A stretch of DNA of 64,000 nt from Nothophaeocryptopus gaeumannii (taxonomy: Eukaryota; Ascomycota; Dothideomycetes; Mycosphaerellales; Mycosphaerellaceae). Below are positions 20,389-31,127 of the stretch, piece by piece. The translations under genes were made by a program, and so were the position numbers. The notes below the pieces were generated by a model. The model saw only the letters and a list, made by a program, of their open reading frames with translations. It ran no database searches and was not told the origin of the DNA. Each line of letters opens with the position of its first letter. The stretch's first letter is position 1. The stretch covers positions 1,116,001 through 1,180,000 of the forward strand of contig JASISA010000010.1 in assembly GCA_031771865.1 (NCBI GenBank). The letters run 5' to 3'.

Positions 20389-22395
20389 ATGGTCTCGGCT
20401 CTGCCGATGGAAAACCAGCTCCCGGATGATGGCTTGAAGTGGTTTGGAGAAGGCTTCGATGGCTTTCCCAGGCGTCTGCCAGACGACTGTGTTGAGTATG
20501 TCGTACATGTTATCGACGAAAAGCTCCAGTCTCCCGCCGCCAAACGAGCGAGGCTCAACGAAGTCGCAAAGGCCGCCAACGACTTGAAGAGGATACTCCT
20601 GAAAGACTACATCTGGCAAAGGCAAGGCTTTGAACTCAGTCTGCATCATCAGGTCGATCTGACCAAGCTCGATGCGTCCGAACGACTCAAGACCCCGTTC
20701 CATCTGCGAGGTCGAACGGATTTTGGAGATTCCGTTGCAGACGAGTGGCTAGTCGTTTACCTTCTTCGAGAGCTCAGCCGGCGCTTCGCGGATGCCTGGA
20801 TCCGAGTATACGACACTGATGGCGAGTTTCTGTTGATTGAGGCCGCAAGCTCCCTACCCAAATGGCTCAATCCTGACATCGCCGAGAACCGGGTCTGGGT
20901 CAATGAAGGCCATGTCAAAATCATCTCTCTGGATGCCGATTTGCCCACGCAGAGTATGACTCTCAAGGACGCTCTCATCAGAATCAGACAAAATCCAGGT
21001 CAGTTGCTAACAGACACTGCTATCGAAAAGGAGGCTTTCTATCGTCTGCGGGAGTATCCTTCCGCTATCTCTTGTTCTTTCCACCACGCTCTTCTCACCA
21101 TACCTAGAACGCTTGCGTACATTCTCCATCGCAACCCTGCATACATCTCACCAGCAGTTGAGTCATTCTATCTCCGCGATCCAGTCAGTCTGAAGCCACT
21201 GAGCACCAAAGATTTGTCGAAACTGTTCTTCCCACCGGAAGACTTTGTGACCGTTAGCGTCAAGTTCACCAAAGTCGGCTATGCGCAGCTGCGGAGTCAA
21301 CCATTTGACCCTCCACCAGCATGGACCGGCATTATACCACGCATCCATGATGAGAAAGTAATGTTGGGCATGAAGCTTACCTGTGGATTCGAGATGCTTG
21401 TTTCCGACAGGCAGAATCAGGATAATCGCTCAGTGCGGGAAATCAAACTGCTTTTGGAAGATATCGAAAATGGGGACGAAGAACTACCGAGCGATGATGA
21501 TGTGTCGGGCTGGTCGAAGACGCAGGATGATGAGAAGTGGCTTGACATTGACTATAATGATTTTGAGAAAGAACTTTCGGGCAAGGCGCAAGGCGCAGCC
21601 GACGGGCAGCACCGCAGCTTTGGGGACGCGAGCGCTCAAGACAATCTCCGCAAAATTGTGTCGCGTTTCCAGGACTTTCTTGAGGACGATGAAGCTGGAG
21701 TCGAAGGCATTGATGAAGACGACCGCGATTCAACCGCGGATGGCTCCGACAACGATTCCAGCACGGCAAAAGACGACAATGAAGCCGCTGAGAAGGCAAA
21801 TTCTAGTCGTCGGGATGAACGAGAGTTTGAGTCCGAGGACGCAGAGTTTGAGCGTGCCATGCATGATGCACATGCCATGCCCAAGTGGCACGTTGAAAAG
21901 AGCGGTCTCTTGGATGAAGCTCGCAAGCTCGCCTTGGAAGACGAAAGTGAAGCTGGGGGATCTGACGAGGACCGTGAAGACGACGAAATGCGCAAGGTCA
22001 TGGAACTGATGGAGCGAGAACTCAGAGGCCACGGCGCACTGAATCTCGATAACGGCGTGTACAAGAAAGTCAAGGGCGAGGGCAAGGCGGCCGCATCTCC
22101 GGCGGTGTCTCGTCAAGCTCAAGACGGCCAAGGCAAGCCTGTCTTCGGGCCTGATCGGCCACCAGATATGCTCGCAAAAAAGGGTGTGCGCTTCGACGGA
22201 GACCCCACCGCGGAAGAGGTTGGTCCTGGAGACGGCGAGCTAAGCTCCGATGACGAGGATTATAACGAGGTCGATCTTGGGCTCGCTAAAAATATGCTAG
22301 AGAGCTTTAAAGGCCAAGCTGGCATGAGTGGTCCTGCTGGCAACCTCATGAAAGCACTTGGAGTGTCTATGCCGAGAGATGAAGATAATGACTGA
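20389..22395 (+). CDS. SGT1/Ecdysoneless family protein
   Basis: Single exon, 668 residues; an in-frame ATG six codons in (20407) is an alternative start. The N-terminal 400 residues match the SGT1/Ecd family, with DDCVEYVVHVIDEKL, DEWLVVYLLRELSRRFADAW, RVYDTDGEFLLIEAA, LPKWLNPDIAENRVWVNEG and GMKLTCGFEML. The rest is acidic and disordered (KWLDIDYNDFEKEL, then long Asp/Glu runs). Ecdysoneless in animals binds the splicing factor Prp8 and the R2TP co-chaperone and affects cell-cycle progression; fungal members can complement gcr2 defects. It is unrelated to the Hsp90 co-chaperone also called Sgt1. The divergent spacer to the spindle pole body gene is 287 bases. Confidence 0.88.
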   Translation: MVSALPMENQLPDDGLKWFGEGFDGFPRRLPDDCVEYVVHVIDEKLQSPAAKRARLNEVAKAANDLKRILLKDYIWQRQGFELSLHHQVDLTKLDASERLKTPFHLRGRTDFGDSVADEWLVVYLLRELSRRFADAWIRVYDTDGEFLLIEAASSLPKWLNPDIAENRVWVNEGHVKIISLDADLPTQSMTLKDALIRIRQNPGQLLTDTAIEKEAFYRLREYPSAISCSFHHALLTIPRTLAYILHRNPAYISPAVESFYLRDPVSLKPLSTKDLSKLFFPPEDFVTVSVKFTKVGYAQLRSQPFDPPPAWTGIIPRIHDEKVMLGMKLTCGFEMLVSDRQNQDNRSVREIKLLLEDIENGDEELPSDDDVSGWSKTQDDEKWLDIDYNDFEKELSGKAQGAADGQHRSFGDASAQDNLRKIVSRFQDFLEDDEAGVEGIDEDDRDSTADGSDNDSSTAKDDNEAAEKANSSRRDEREFESEDAEFERAMHDAHAMPKWHVEKSGLLDEARKLALEDESEAGGSDEDREDDEMRKVMELMERELRGHGALNLDNGVYKKVKGEGKAAASPAVSRQAQDGQGKPVFGPDRPPDMLAKKGVRFDGDPTAEEVGPGDGELSSDDEDYNEVDLGLAKNMLESFKGQAGMSGPAGNLMKALGVSMPRDEDND

Positions 22396-23479
22396 AGATC
22401 CCCTGCATTTAACTGGTGCCGCTCCATTTTTTGTCAGGTCATCTTGGGCTTCTGCACGTCGATACGAACGACAACAGCTGTCAGGTAAGCTCGCTTCCCC
22501 CTCGACAACTCCGAAGAGCCTTTCGCAAAAGCCAACTGTTCAATGAGTTGAGGCGTCAAATGCTGCAGCTACCACGATCCCGCATACGACTACATCATGC
22601 TGCTTCTGGAAGGAAACGTTAAACACATCGTAGCAGCTGTCATAAAGTTAGGGCTAAGGTTGGCCTTCGGCAAGCACGAACTACTCTATCCAAACCACCT
22701 GCCCAGTTGTAACCCCATGGAGCCGACTGCCGCGTTTAAACAGGCAAATGCGACCTCGAAAGCTGGCCGTGGAGTTCGCGACTCACGAGCCGTTAAAGTG
22801 GCGTGGCTCCCGCATCCAACTTCACGGTAAAGCCCTGCAGTCTCTACGGGTCGGTTGCGAATCGTCAAAGCCGCCCTTGTTTCTGGTGGCCTTACCGAGC
22901 TCGCGGAATGTCACTGAACAATGATCATGTTGCACTATCGGCGTCCTGGCCGGTGATGACCACGTTGCGCACATGCTTTGGAGCTGCATCCCGGCACAAA
23001 TTTGCCCAACGGAGCTCGGCATATCCATGTACAGCGTCTTCACGCATCGGAAGGCTATTCATCTTAAGCTTGCTAGGATGTTTGAGGAGTTCTATTCGCC
23101 CACAACCTTGCAAGCGAGCGATAGCGTACTTTGCGATAGCCTTCCGATGCGTGAAAACGCTGTAAGAAGCAGCATATCGAAGCTGTGCCGTAACCATTTC
23201 CATGGAGCTGGGACGAGAAACAATAGAAGCTGCCTTCCTAGTGGATTTGTTCTGGCAGAGGCACAGCGTTTGAGCCTGAGCGATTTTCACAATGTCACCG
23301 TGTTACCAACTTTGTGTTCGGCCCGTCTTGCAGGCTTGGGCATGACCACGACTGTATGTCGGGGCTTGAAGCGGAGTAAGAAGAGGACCGATCCAAGGCT
23401 GTAGTACAAATGAAAAGGTCCTCGCCACCCGCAACCCCGATGGAACCATAATGCGAGTAGCAGATGAAGGCTTGGCAAT
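22396..23479. other. Intergenic with a fold-back element
   Basis: About 1.1 kb between the SGT1/Ecd stop and the orphan gene. Apart from the inverted repeat at 23030-23164 (separate entry) no structure was found. Short open frames on both strands share a peptide only because they read the two arms of that inverted repeat. Confidence 0.45.
23030..23164. repeat. Near-perfect 29-base inverted repeat
   Basis: The left arm 23030-23058 and right arm 23136-23164 are reverse complements with one mismatch (28 of 29). They are separated by 77 bases without obvious complementarity. A transcript could form a stable hairpin. It could be a fold-back remnant of a MITE-like element or a regulatory structure; no target duplication was identified. 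Confidence 0.8.
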
Positions 23480-24157
23480 ATGGTATTTTGTATGATTTTC
23501 GAACAGAGATTCGCTAGTGCACAGGCAGACACGCTCAATGCCTACCATGAAGAATTTCAATCCCATATCAAACAACATAACCACATTGGCTGCATCTCAC
23601 ATACGACATACCAGGCTCCCTATGACAAAAGCCAACTCCTATCACTTGGCGACTTCGAAACACAGAGCTCGATGCAATGCTGGTGGCAGCTACTGTGTCA
23701 CCCACGAATGAGCAAGTGGGTGCAGGACGAGATCTTCGACGACTACCGCATCTTAATGGGCCCCGAATGCGATCTCGATACCGATGTCAATGCACTTTTG
23801 GGAGACTACGTCCTCACCAAGAAACGCGGTCGTTTCGTGGTCATCTATCAGCAAGTCCGCGATCCAAAATTCATGCCAGTCGAGGGTCAAGACATCCCGA
23901 TGTTAGTATCGTCCACCGAGGCGGAAGGTTCTAGCATCGAAGTTCTGGTTGGCATCGTTCATTCATGCGTCTACGCGAACAAGGATGCCATCTTGTGGAT
24001 GTCTGGATGGCCTCACAAGGCTGCAGCCATCAGATACACCGCGGCCATCGATCGAACGTCGGGAGACTGCGTGCGAATCATTCGAACCATGCGAGACTAT
24101 GGGAAGTTCGAAAAAGACGAAGCTCCTAGAAATGAAAATCGGGAAGAATCGGATTAA
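23480..24157 (+). CDS. Uncharacterised protein, 225 residues
   Basis: An uninterrupted frame from the ATG at 23480 (or 23492) to the TAA at 24157. The product is soluble-looking, Trp- and Asp-containing, with no signal peptide or membrane helix. Stretches such as WVQDEIFDDYRILMGPECDL and VLTKKRGRFVVIYQQVRDPK have a globular character and amphipathic strands, and the composition differs from the noise frames around it. The C-terminus is charged. I recognise no family. It lies alone between two gene-poor stretches, which suggests a lineage-specific gene. It could also be one exon of a longer gene. Confidence 0.5.
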   Translation: MVFCMIFEQRFASAQADTLNAYHEEFQSHIKQHNHIGCISHTTYQAPYDKSQLLSLGDFETQSSMQCWWQLLCHPRMSKWVQDEIFDDYRILMGPECDLDTDVNALLGDYVLTKKRGRFVVIYQQVRDPKFMPVEGQDIPMLVSSTEAEGSSIEVLVGIVHSCVYANKDAILWMSGWPHKAAAIRYTAAIDRTSGDCVRIIRTMRDYGKFEKDEAPRNENREESD

Positions 24158-26966
24158 CGGACAACCTCGATCTCGAGCACCGTGACAACCGTTCGGTCGA
24201 TTCCTACCGACGAGCCTTGATTTGGTGAATCGATAAAATGTACTGAATACTTCTCGCTTGCTTGTACTTGACTTGGACTTGCTTCTTCCAAAAAAAAAAA
24301 TTCAGGGACACCTCCTCCCTGGACAGCTGGAAATACAAATGAAGGTTCTGGCGTAAAGGGCCAGCTTCGCACGCAAACAGATACGACTAAATAAAAGCAT
24401 TGTGATCAACGAGCTGGAGACTCAAGTTACCTTTGACTACGCATCTCTCTCATCTTCTGGTCATTGTCAGTCACCTACTGAGCTTCCTCATCCAGAACAG
24501 ACTCACGTTGTTCACAGCTCGAGTCAGACCAAACGGCAGATTCTTTCGTCGAAATGTGCCCTGCGAAGCACAAGCCACGGAACCTGCATTACCTCTTACT
24601 CGACATACAGATAGGCGGAACATTAATTCCGATTCGGCAATTCTGCTGAATCCGCACGGCTGGTTCGCAGCACCGACATATGTTGTGCGCTGACCTATTA
24701 CAATTCGCAGCAACGACGTATGCCTGATGTTGTCCTATCATATTTGTCGCAAATGCGCCGATGAAACTGTTTCAACAACCCGTGAGTACGGCTCAGCGTA
24801 AATGTGGAGCCACGAGTGGCAGTGGCATGATTCATGGCTCTGACGACCTAGGTTGATGTAGCTTCCCTTTCCTCGGCGGCAGGACAATGAAATGACCGTT
24901 GCTTACAGCTAGTCTTGACTGAATCGTCGCGACTCTGGAGGATTTTCCACAGAATGATACAGCGAATCTCCAGTACGCTGACACTGGCTAGACGCATTTC
25001 ATGCTGTTGACTCCTGCTCAAGCTCCAAGTATCGTTTTTCTAACGAAACCTGGTCATGACCTACAGAGCATCTGATCTGAACTACCTCTGCCTTTTTACC
25101 TCTGCGCCGTAGCTCCACTCCACCAGTAGCTATAGAAAGGTAACAGGAGACAGGACATGCTCGAAGCGCTGGTCTCTGTCCATGCCTATGGAACTTGAAG
25201 CCAAAACGTGCCGATTGAAGCTCACGATCCAGATTGACAATCCAGATCTCCGAAATCAAAGAAGCAAAGTACCTTTCCAAGAGCAAGCATCCTACTTTTG
25301 GCCTTCTCACGCTCAACTCACATGGCCCGGAAGCACAGAAACCTCTCGTGTCGTCTTTCAGACTTCATCGTTGGCCCTTTACCTCATACTTCGATACCAT
25401 GGCCAGCATCGAGCCTCAGCCCCTTGTGCACATCCTATGTTCAACCTGCCTACCTGGATACAACTCACCATGTCCTCTTCTCCAAAAGAAAGGCTCTTAT
25501 TGCCTTCCAAGGGGTACAGCATTGTACAGTTTTCACCTCCCCTTGGAGAGTCAAATCAGAACCTCATCGCTCGTGAAATCTCTATATAAATGGCAAGCAA
25601 TTCGTGCGTATACCAACCACTATCCAGAATCTATCAATTACCCCTTCTCTTTCAAGTCCATATACGAGAGACCGACATAACCATATCCTATCTTCGTCGA
25701 CGAAAAGAAGGCTTGCTAGTTCCAAGGACACGCTCACCACCGAACACACAAAAATCGGAAAACATGCCAAACTTGTCGATAAAATTGTGGATGACGATCG
25801 CAGAGCCGCGCTACAAACGATGAACGAGGTAGAGCGGAAATCGGATCTTCATTAGTCTTCTTTATTGGTCAAGACTATAGGCTTTGGGAAAGCCAAACAA
25901 GAAGTGAAAAGCAAAGTCGAGCAGCCAGAACCTTCATGGGGGCATCTCGCTGGCACTTGCGAGCCAAGCAAAACCAAGCCATCTCTCTCATCCAACAGCA
26001 AACCTTGCCATGCACCGAGAAAGGGTACCCGGATGTTTGTGTCTTGGTTTGGTAGGTTAATCTCTGACATCTCACTCATCATCGACATACATGCCTATCG
26101 TTCATCAATGCTTTTAATTTGCCTCGCTCATCGCTCGTCTCTATTCTGATGAACATAGTCTAGCATGCGAAGTGGCATACGAGATATGGATACGTACGTG
26201 TCTTGGCGAAGAAGCTTGAAGTTTCAATAGTTTCTCGGCATTGAACCCTCGCCACCACGTACTGAGCCCTCATGCTGTTCAAGCCGACACTTGCCCTCTT
26301 TCAGATTATATAGAAGAAAGCTTCGAGCCGAAACTTTCTATCCTCCAATTCCTATTCCTCTCTTCATGTCTCTTGCCATCTCTCCACACACCTTCCTCTT
26401 TGCACCTGATCCTCCTGTCGCACCCAGTCTTCCATCACAACTCGATCGAGAGATGAAGGAGACGAACAAAGGGGCTCGCTGCTTCGGTCGAGAGGTATCG
26501 GCATCGTCCTGGCTAGGAAAGTTGTGGACAAGAGTAAAGGTAATACAATATATCAAAAAGCAAGACCATACAGTCGGTACAGTCGCAGTCGCTTGCGACC
26601 CGCAAAATAACAACAAACAAGAGAACTCCGTCTGTGCACCCCAACCCAACCCAGTCCGAAAAGAAACGGCTATGCGTGCACGCCTCATGCATACATCGAT
26701 CTCGCTGGCTGTCGTCCATCGTAGCAATACGACTTGGCGTATCCAGTAACAATTCAGACCAAAAAGCAATAACAACAACTCGCTTGCTTCATACAAAGGA
26801 GATACGTTCTTTATCCGTCTCATCAACGTCGTCGTTTGTGTGAACGTCAAATACAGGAGTGCATACTGACGGTGTGTATACTGACACACGCTTCTCGCAG
26901 AACGCGCACTCATCAGCGAGATCCAACCGCGCAACTCAAGCCCGGAAAATTCCGCGAAAAGCGCTC
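24158..26966. other. Gene-poor stretch of 2.8 kb
   Basis: No convincing gene. Open frames up to 198 codons (26338-26934, minus) are present but lack domains, and that one lies where the MSS4 3' UTR should be. Minor structures are an A-run at about 24291-24300, a short imperfect hairpin at about 24637-24660 and a degenerate 40-base tandem repeat at 24662-24760. A non-coding RNA is possible but unsupported. Confidence 0.4.
24662..24760. repeat. Degenerate 40-base tandem repeat
   Basis: TTCGCAGCA followed by CGAC-TATG recurs at 24664 and 24704, and a weaker third copy starts near 24743. The period is about 40 bases. The copies are clearly related but diverged; no function is apparent. Confidence 0.45.
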
Positions 26967-29900
26967 CTAGCTTCGTCGAAAACTCAAACCCAGCGGTTCA
27001 TCATCGTTTTGATGTTGCGATCCGGGACTGATGCTCATCGGACTGGCGCTCAATGTCTTGGTGGCAGGTGGAAGCGGCAGGTCTTTATTGAAGGCTTGAC
27101 TTCTTCGCTCGTCTTTTGGTGGTGTAGGAGGGGGTTGGCCACCCCAGCCCCGTCTTTCCGCCGCGTCGCGCGTGTCGATACTGCCGTCCATTTTGGGAGG
27201 TGTAGGAGGTGGCACCTCTCCAATGGCGGCCGAGGGCATGTCGGCATTGCCGAGCACAGGTCGCATTTCTTCCCGGCTGTGTTTCGGCGTGATTTTTGAA
27301 GGCGTCCGGGATAGATTGCTTGAATTCTCCGCTGCCTCGCCAATGACAGGTAGGACGGCATCGTCGGTTTGCGTACCACCAGGGCTCCTAACCGTCGTGA
27401 TAGACCGATCGGGCACGTCCTCGTGTGAGCCTTTCCTCCTGCTCTTCTCGGCAATGTGCTCTGCTTCTTGGATTACCTTCTCAGTACCAGGAGGGTTGAG
27501 CTGGTCATGCTGAATGTTGATACCACCAAGCCTTGGGTCGTTGACGGTTCCTTCGATGCCTGGTGGAACAATGACGCCAGCGGTGTTTTCGAGAGTTGTC
27601 GAGAGGCGTTCCTGTTGAGCGCGCTCCCGAGACATTGTCACTCCGGAGATGAATTTGATGAAGCGATCGCCATACCGCTCCGGAGGAATAGGTGAGATCT
27701 GTGATTCGTGACCTTCCATGCCTTTCCAGAAGTGCTCGGCCCTCTTGACCACGTTGTATCTTGTCAGGCAGTCAATGATGCCTAGGTAGTATATTTCCTC
27801 GCCAGCGGTATCATCCTCATGCGTTGCACGGAAGCCACCGTCATCTGCATAGAAATAGAACGAGCTCTTATGTGGTTCGTCGGGCATTCTGTCCAGTGTC
27901 TGATGGATCGGCACAGGTCGCTCCTTTTTCACCAATTCCCTCATCTCTTTGACTCGCTTCGCACTCTCCATCTTGCTAGGTGTTCGAGCCAACGCCTGAG
28001 TCTGCCCTGCTTCGGGCTTACCACTACCAGGCTCGAATACGCGCAGCGTCTTGTCGCGTAGGTTCTCCTCATTGCCACGTTCAAGATCGTGGATTCCCAC
28101 CAGCAGCGAGTAGTCCATGATCTTTAGTCTCTGTAGCAGTCCGACATCTTTCTGCATCTGCGTCACAAAGGCATCTTTCTTGATCGGCCCAAACTCCAAG
28201 TGTAGATTCCGCCGTAACCAATTCAAGTCTTTGAGCGTTGCACGTGGGTTCTTCTCCAGATCCTCCTCCTTGAAATCGCGACCTATTGTGCTACCCTTCA
28301 AATCAAACGTCCTATGGATGTCTCGGTGAGGTGGAAAGAGATTGTTCATGACAACGAAATGGATCTTTCGGCCATACGGTATCTTCACTCGATGAAGACC
28401 GTAGAATTGGGACAGCAGCGTATTCGGGTTCTCCTGGACATGGTGGTAGTAGTCCTTCAAGATCTTCCTGAGGAATTTGTGTTCGCCATGGTGGATCGTC
28501 TTGATGATATACTTGTAATCTCGCGAGAAATAGAAGAATGAACCGCTCTTGCCAGGGGATCCCAGTTCGGAAAGAATGTATTTGGAGGTCAGAGACATCA
28601 GATAATCCGCAGGATCGATCTGGAAGATGGTGCGTAGTTTTCGAAAGACCCAAGGCGCGTAGTCTTTGAACTTGAAATCGTACTTGGAGCTGGGTGTTAG
28701 TTCGCTGCCTGAGATGTCGAAAGAATGCTTATGTTTCGCATCGAAATCGGCGTCCGTAAGATCGCGTTCCAGTTTTGCGTTGATTCTGCTGACACAACAA
28801 CGAATACCAGTAAGCATGTTATACGCGGTCACAAAGTTGACATGATTCTGGTCGACCTTGGTGCCAACCACAACTCTGTCATCGTCAGTGTCCACTCGCT
28901 GTTTCTTCGAAGCCCGCTTGGCTCGTATATGTTCGGCCCAACGCGCAGCGTCGTCGTCCTGCGCTGGCTCGTCTAAATGCATATCAGAATTGATAGATCG
29001 CGTTTGCCGGCGGACCAGCTGTAATGATCCTCTCCGCCGTGTGGGTGTATTGGGAGAGAAGCGGCCTGTCGCGGAAGCCACAGTGCCGTCAATTCCCATT
29101 GATGTAGGATCCGCGCCATCTCTTGAGGTCCGCGCGCTGACCTTCGGAACCTCCAAAGTATGTCTATGAGTGAGTCGGTCGGGTCTTATCTGGGCGAGCC
29201 CCGCGTGAGGGTCAAAGGCTGGAGGAGAAGATGCGCGGTGCCGTTGCGTATGAGTGGTTTGCCCAGGCGGTTTGAGAAGTCCATCTGCGCCAGTCTGCGG
29301 TGAGCTCTCTTCCACTGGTGGCAGCGCAGAGTTCGGCGTCATGGGCATCTGGCCGTGGCTAACGCTTCGCGCAGGTGTGGACATGCTCGCAGTGCCATTT
29401 GACAGAGGCTCTAGCTTCCGCAGTGGGCTTCTGGGCGGGCCAGGCGGGTTGCCATTCGGTAACGCGCTGAAGTATCCTTCTTCCGCAGCACCGGGACGCG
29501 GTACTGCCTCTTTCACAGCCTCGCCAGACCTCCTCTCTCCCTCGTTCAAGAGGTTTGTCGCGCTGAGATTGCTGGCACTCCGGCGACTCTTCATGCTCAA
29601 CGCTATGCTCTTCGCGCTTGGAGCCCGATCGCTACCAGTCGCACCATTTGGCACGCTTAGTATGCTCCCATTCTGTCCACCAATGCCCTCCTTCACGCTG
29701 CCAGTCGAAGTCAGGATGCCATTGCCGTTTGTCCACCCGTCTATCTCCCCCGATCCTCTTTGCTGCATTCCGCTAGCAAGCGTCCTGTTGTATGGTCCGT
29801 CGGTGATTGTACTTGTCGTGTTTGAGGTGGTTCCGTTGGTTATGAGTCCATCTCCGGTGCCTGACCAGGCGGCCGGCATGTCTCTACCGCTTTCTCGTAT

Positions 29901-30116
29901 CGGCGGGCTAGGGCTATGGACCATGAAGATGTGGCCCGCATGGAGCTCGGAGGACTTTCTGCTCAGCGGAGAGGTGCTCCCCGGCGTTGCGTTCGCAGCG
30001 TTGGCATCGTAGTCCCCTTCGCGGGGTTTGTAGTTCGCCAGCTTGCTTGCTTCCTCCCTCCACTGCGTCCGCGTATGGCTTCGGACGCTCTTACTACTGC
30101 TCACTGCTATGCTCAC
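26967..30116 (-). CDS. MSS4: Phosphatidylinositol-4-phosphate 5-kinase Mss4
   Basis: Single exon, 1049 residues. The first 420 residues are Ser/Pro/Gly-rich and disordered. The PIPK domain spans about 425-860, with YNMLTGIRCCVSR, the glycine-rich loop GKSGSFFYFS at about 522 followed by YKYIIKTI with the ATP-binding lysine, HFVVMNNLFPP at about 590, TFDLKGSTIGR, the catalytic MDYSLLVGIHDL at about 668, IIDCLTRYNVVKRAEH and the activation-loop end YGDRFIKFISGV. The C-terminal 190 residues are Pro-rich (PPPTPPK repeats), possibly SH3 ligands. The enzyme makes PI(4,5)P2 at the plasma membrane, controlling actin, endocytosis and polarised growth. All catalytic motifs are present, so it should be active. 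A 9-base repeat array lies just upstream of the start. Confidence 0.96.
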   Translation of the reverse strand: MSIAVSSSKSVRSHTRTQWREEASKLANYKPREGDYDANAANATPGSTSPLSRKSSELHAGHIFMVHSPSPPIRESGRDMPAAWSGTGDGLITNGTTSNTTSTITDGPYNRTLASGMQQRGSGEIDGWTNGNGILTSTGSVKEGIGGQNGSILSVPNGATGSDRAPSAKSIALSMKSRRSASNLSATNLLNEGERRSGEAVKEAVPRPGAAEEGYFSALPNGNPPGPPRSPLRKLEPLSNGTASMSTPARSVSHGQMPMTPNSALPPVEESSPQTGADGLLKPPGQTTHTQRHRASSPPAFDPHAGLAQIRPDRLTHRHTLEVPKVSARTSRDGADPTSMGIDGTVASATGRFSPNTPTRRRGSLQLVRRQTRSINSDMHLDEPAQDDDAARWAEHIRAKRASKKQRVDTDDDRVVVGTKVDQNHVNFVTAYNMLTGIRCCVSRINAKLERDLTDADFDAKHKHSFDISGSELTPSSKYDFKFKDYAPWVFRKLRTIFQIDPADYLMSLTSKYILSELGSPGKSGSFFYFSRDYKYIIKTIHHGEHKFLRKILKDYYHHVQENPNTLLSQFYGLHRVKIPYGRKIHFVVMNNLFPPHRDIHRTFDLKGSTIGRDFKEEDLEKNPRATLKDLNWLRRNLHLEFGPIKKDAFVTQMQKDVGLLQRLKIMDYSLLVGIHDLERGNEENLRDKTLRVFEPGSGKPEAGQTQALARTPSKMESAKRVKEMRELVKKERPVPIHQTLDRMPDEPHKSSFYFYADDGGFRATHEDDTAGEEIYYLGIIDCLTRYNVVKRAEHFWKGMEGHESQISPIPPERYGDRFIKFISGVTMSRERAQQERLSTTLENTAGVIVPPGIEGTVNDPRLGGINIQHDQLNPPGTEKVIQEAEHIAEKSRRKGSHEDVPDRSITTVRSPGGTQTDDAVLPVIGEAAENSSNLSRTPSKITPKHSREEMRPVLGNADMPSAAIGEVPPPTPPKMDGSIDTRDAAERRGWGGQPPPTPPKDERRSQAFNKDLPLPPATKTLSASPMSISPGSQHQNDDEPLGLSFRRS

Positions 30117-31127
30117 AGCTGAAGGGTCGTGCGTGCTGTGCGTGCTGTGCGTGCTGTGCGTGTGGTGAGTGTGAACCGTGAGAGATGCGGTGACAAGGAT
30201 CCCAAGGATAGCGTTTGCGTATGCGTCTCGCTGCCCAGCCTTCAGTGAAGTTAGATGCTGGCTGGTCGCTCCCGGGCCTCCGCGCTATCCCTGCCTTCAG
30301 ATATCGCAATGCTATATATGTGCTCGGAAGAATCGAACAATCGCGTGTACGCCGTAGTGTTCGCACTTTCGGCGGTGGTGCTCGTAGAGGAAGAGTGATC
30401 GCGCTGCGTACGTTGTCTGTCTCACAAGGAGCGAGGTCTGCCCGAGGGCATAGCGATTGCCAAGCCACGGAGCTGGCCTCGTTCCGGGACCAAGAATCCC
30501 TGCAAAATTATCAGTCTCGGATAGATTCGAACTTCTCTCGGCGAATACTTTCAGCATGCGTCATTTGATGTCAACAAACCACGTCTATGTCTATCACCAC
30601 ACACTGCAGACCTCATTTGGACGTGTTTATCACGTAGCAAATACATTGCCTTTCTTCACGTTCTTATCCAACAGACAAGTTCTGTCGTAAAGAAGGTGAG
30701 CGAAAAGCGTTGAGATCATGTCATCAAGGTCAGGTCAGGGATTTAAAACTTGGAACCATTGTTGAAAGTGGACATAAAATGCTTCGTGTCTGGCTATGTA
30801 CTCGCGCTGCATAGTGACATCTTCTCGTAACAGCGCAGCAGCCGCAAACGCCTTCCATCAGTGGTTGTTGATTGAACACCCATTATTCAAACCCAAAGCC
30901 GAGCACCGGTATCATACGAGACATGGGAAGAAAACACACTCGCTTGGTATCACACATCCATAGACCCTCGTTTCGACGCCATTACGCCTTGCCGCTGAAG
31001 GCTACCGTCGTCGCTGGACAGCGACAGTGTCGTCAGGTAGCAATTGCTTCAGCCGGTGAACGCCGGCGTCAACACACGCGTCGGTCGTCGCCATATAACA
31101 TGTCAGAAAACAACAGAGAAGAAGCGC
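30117..31127. other. Intergenic, MSS4 promoter side
   Basis: About 1 kb between the MSS4 start and the histone H1 3' end. It holds the MSS4 promoter and leader and a 9-base repeat array. No further gene is recognisable. Confidence 0.45.
30132..30167. repeat. 9-base tandem repeat upstream of MSS4
   Basis: Three perfect copies of CGTGCTGTG (30132-30158) and one imperfect copy (30159-30167). They start 16 bases upstream of the MSS4 start codon, so they lie in the leader or core promoter. Such arrays can vary in copy number between strains. Confidence 0.85.

Noticed and set aside
26338..26934. 198-codon minus frame downstream of MSS4
   Set aside because: Lies in the expected MSS4 3' UTR, no domain, and overlaps an equally open plus frame (26291-26749).
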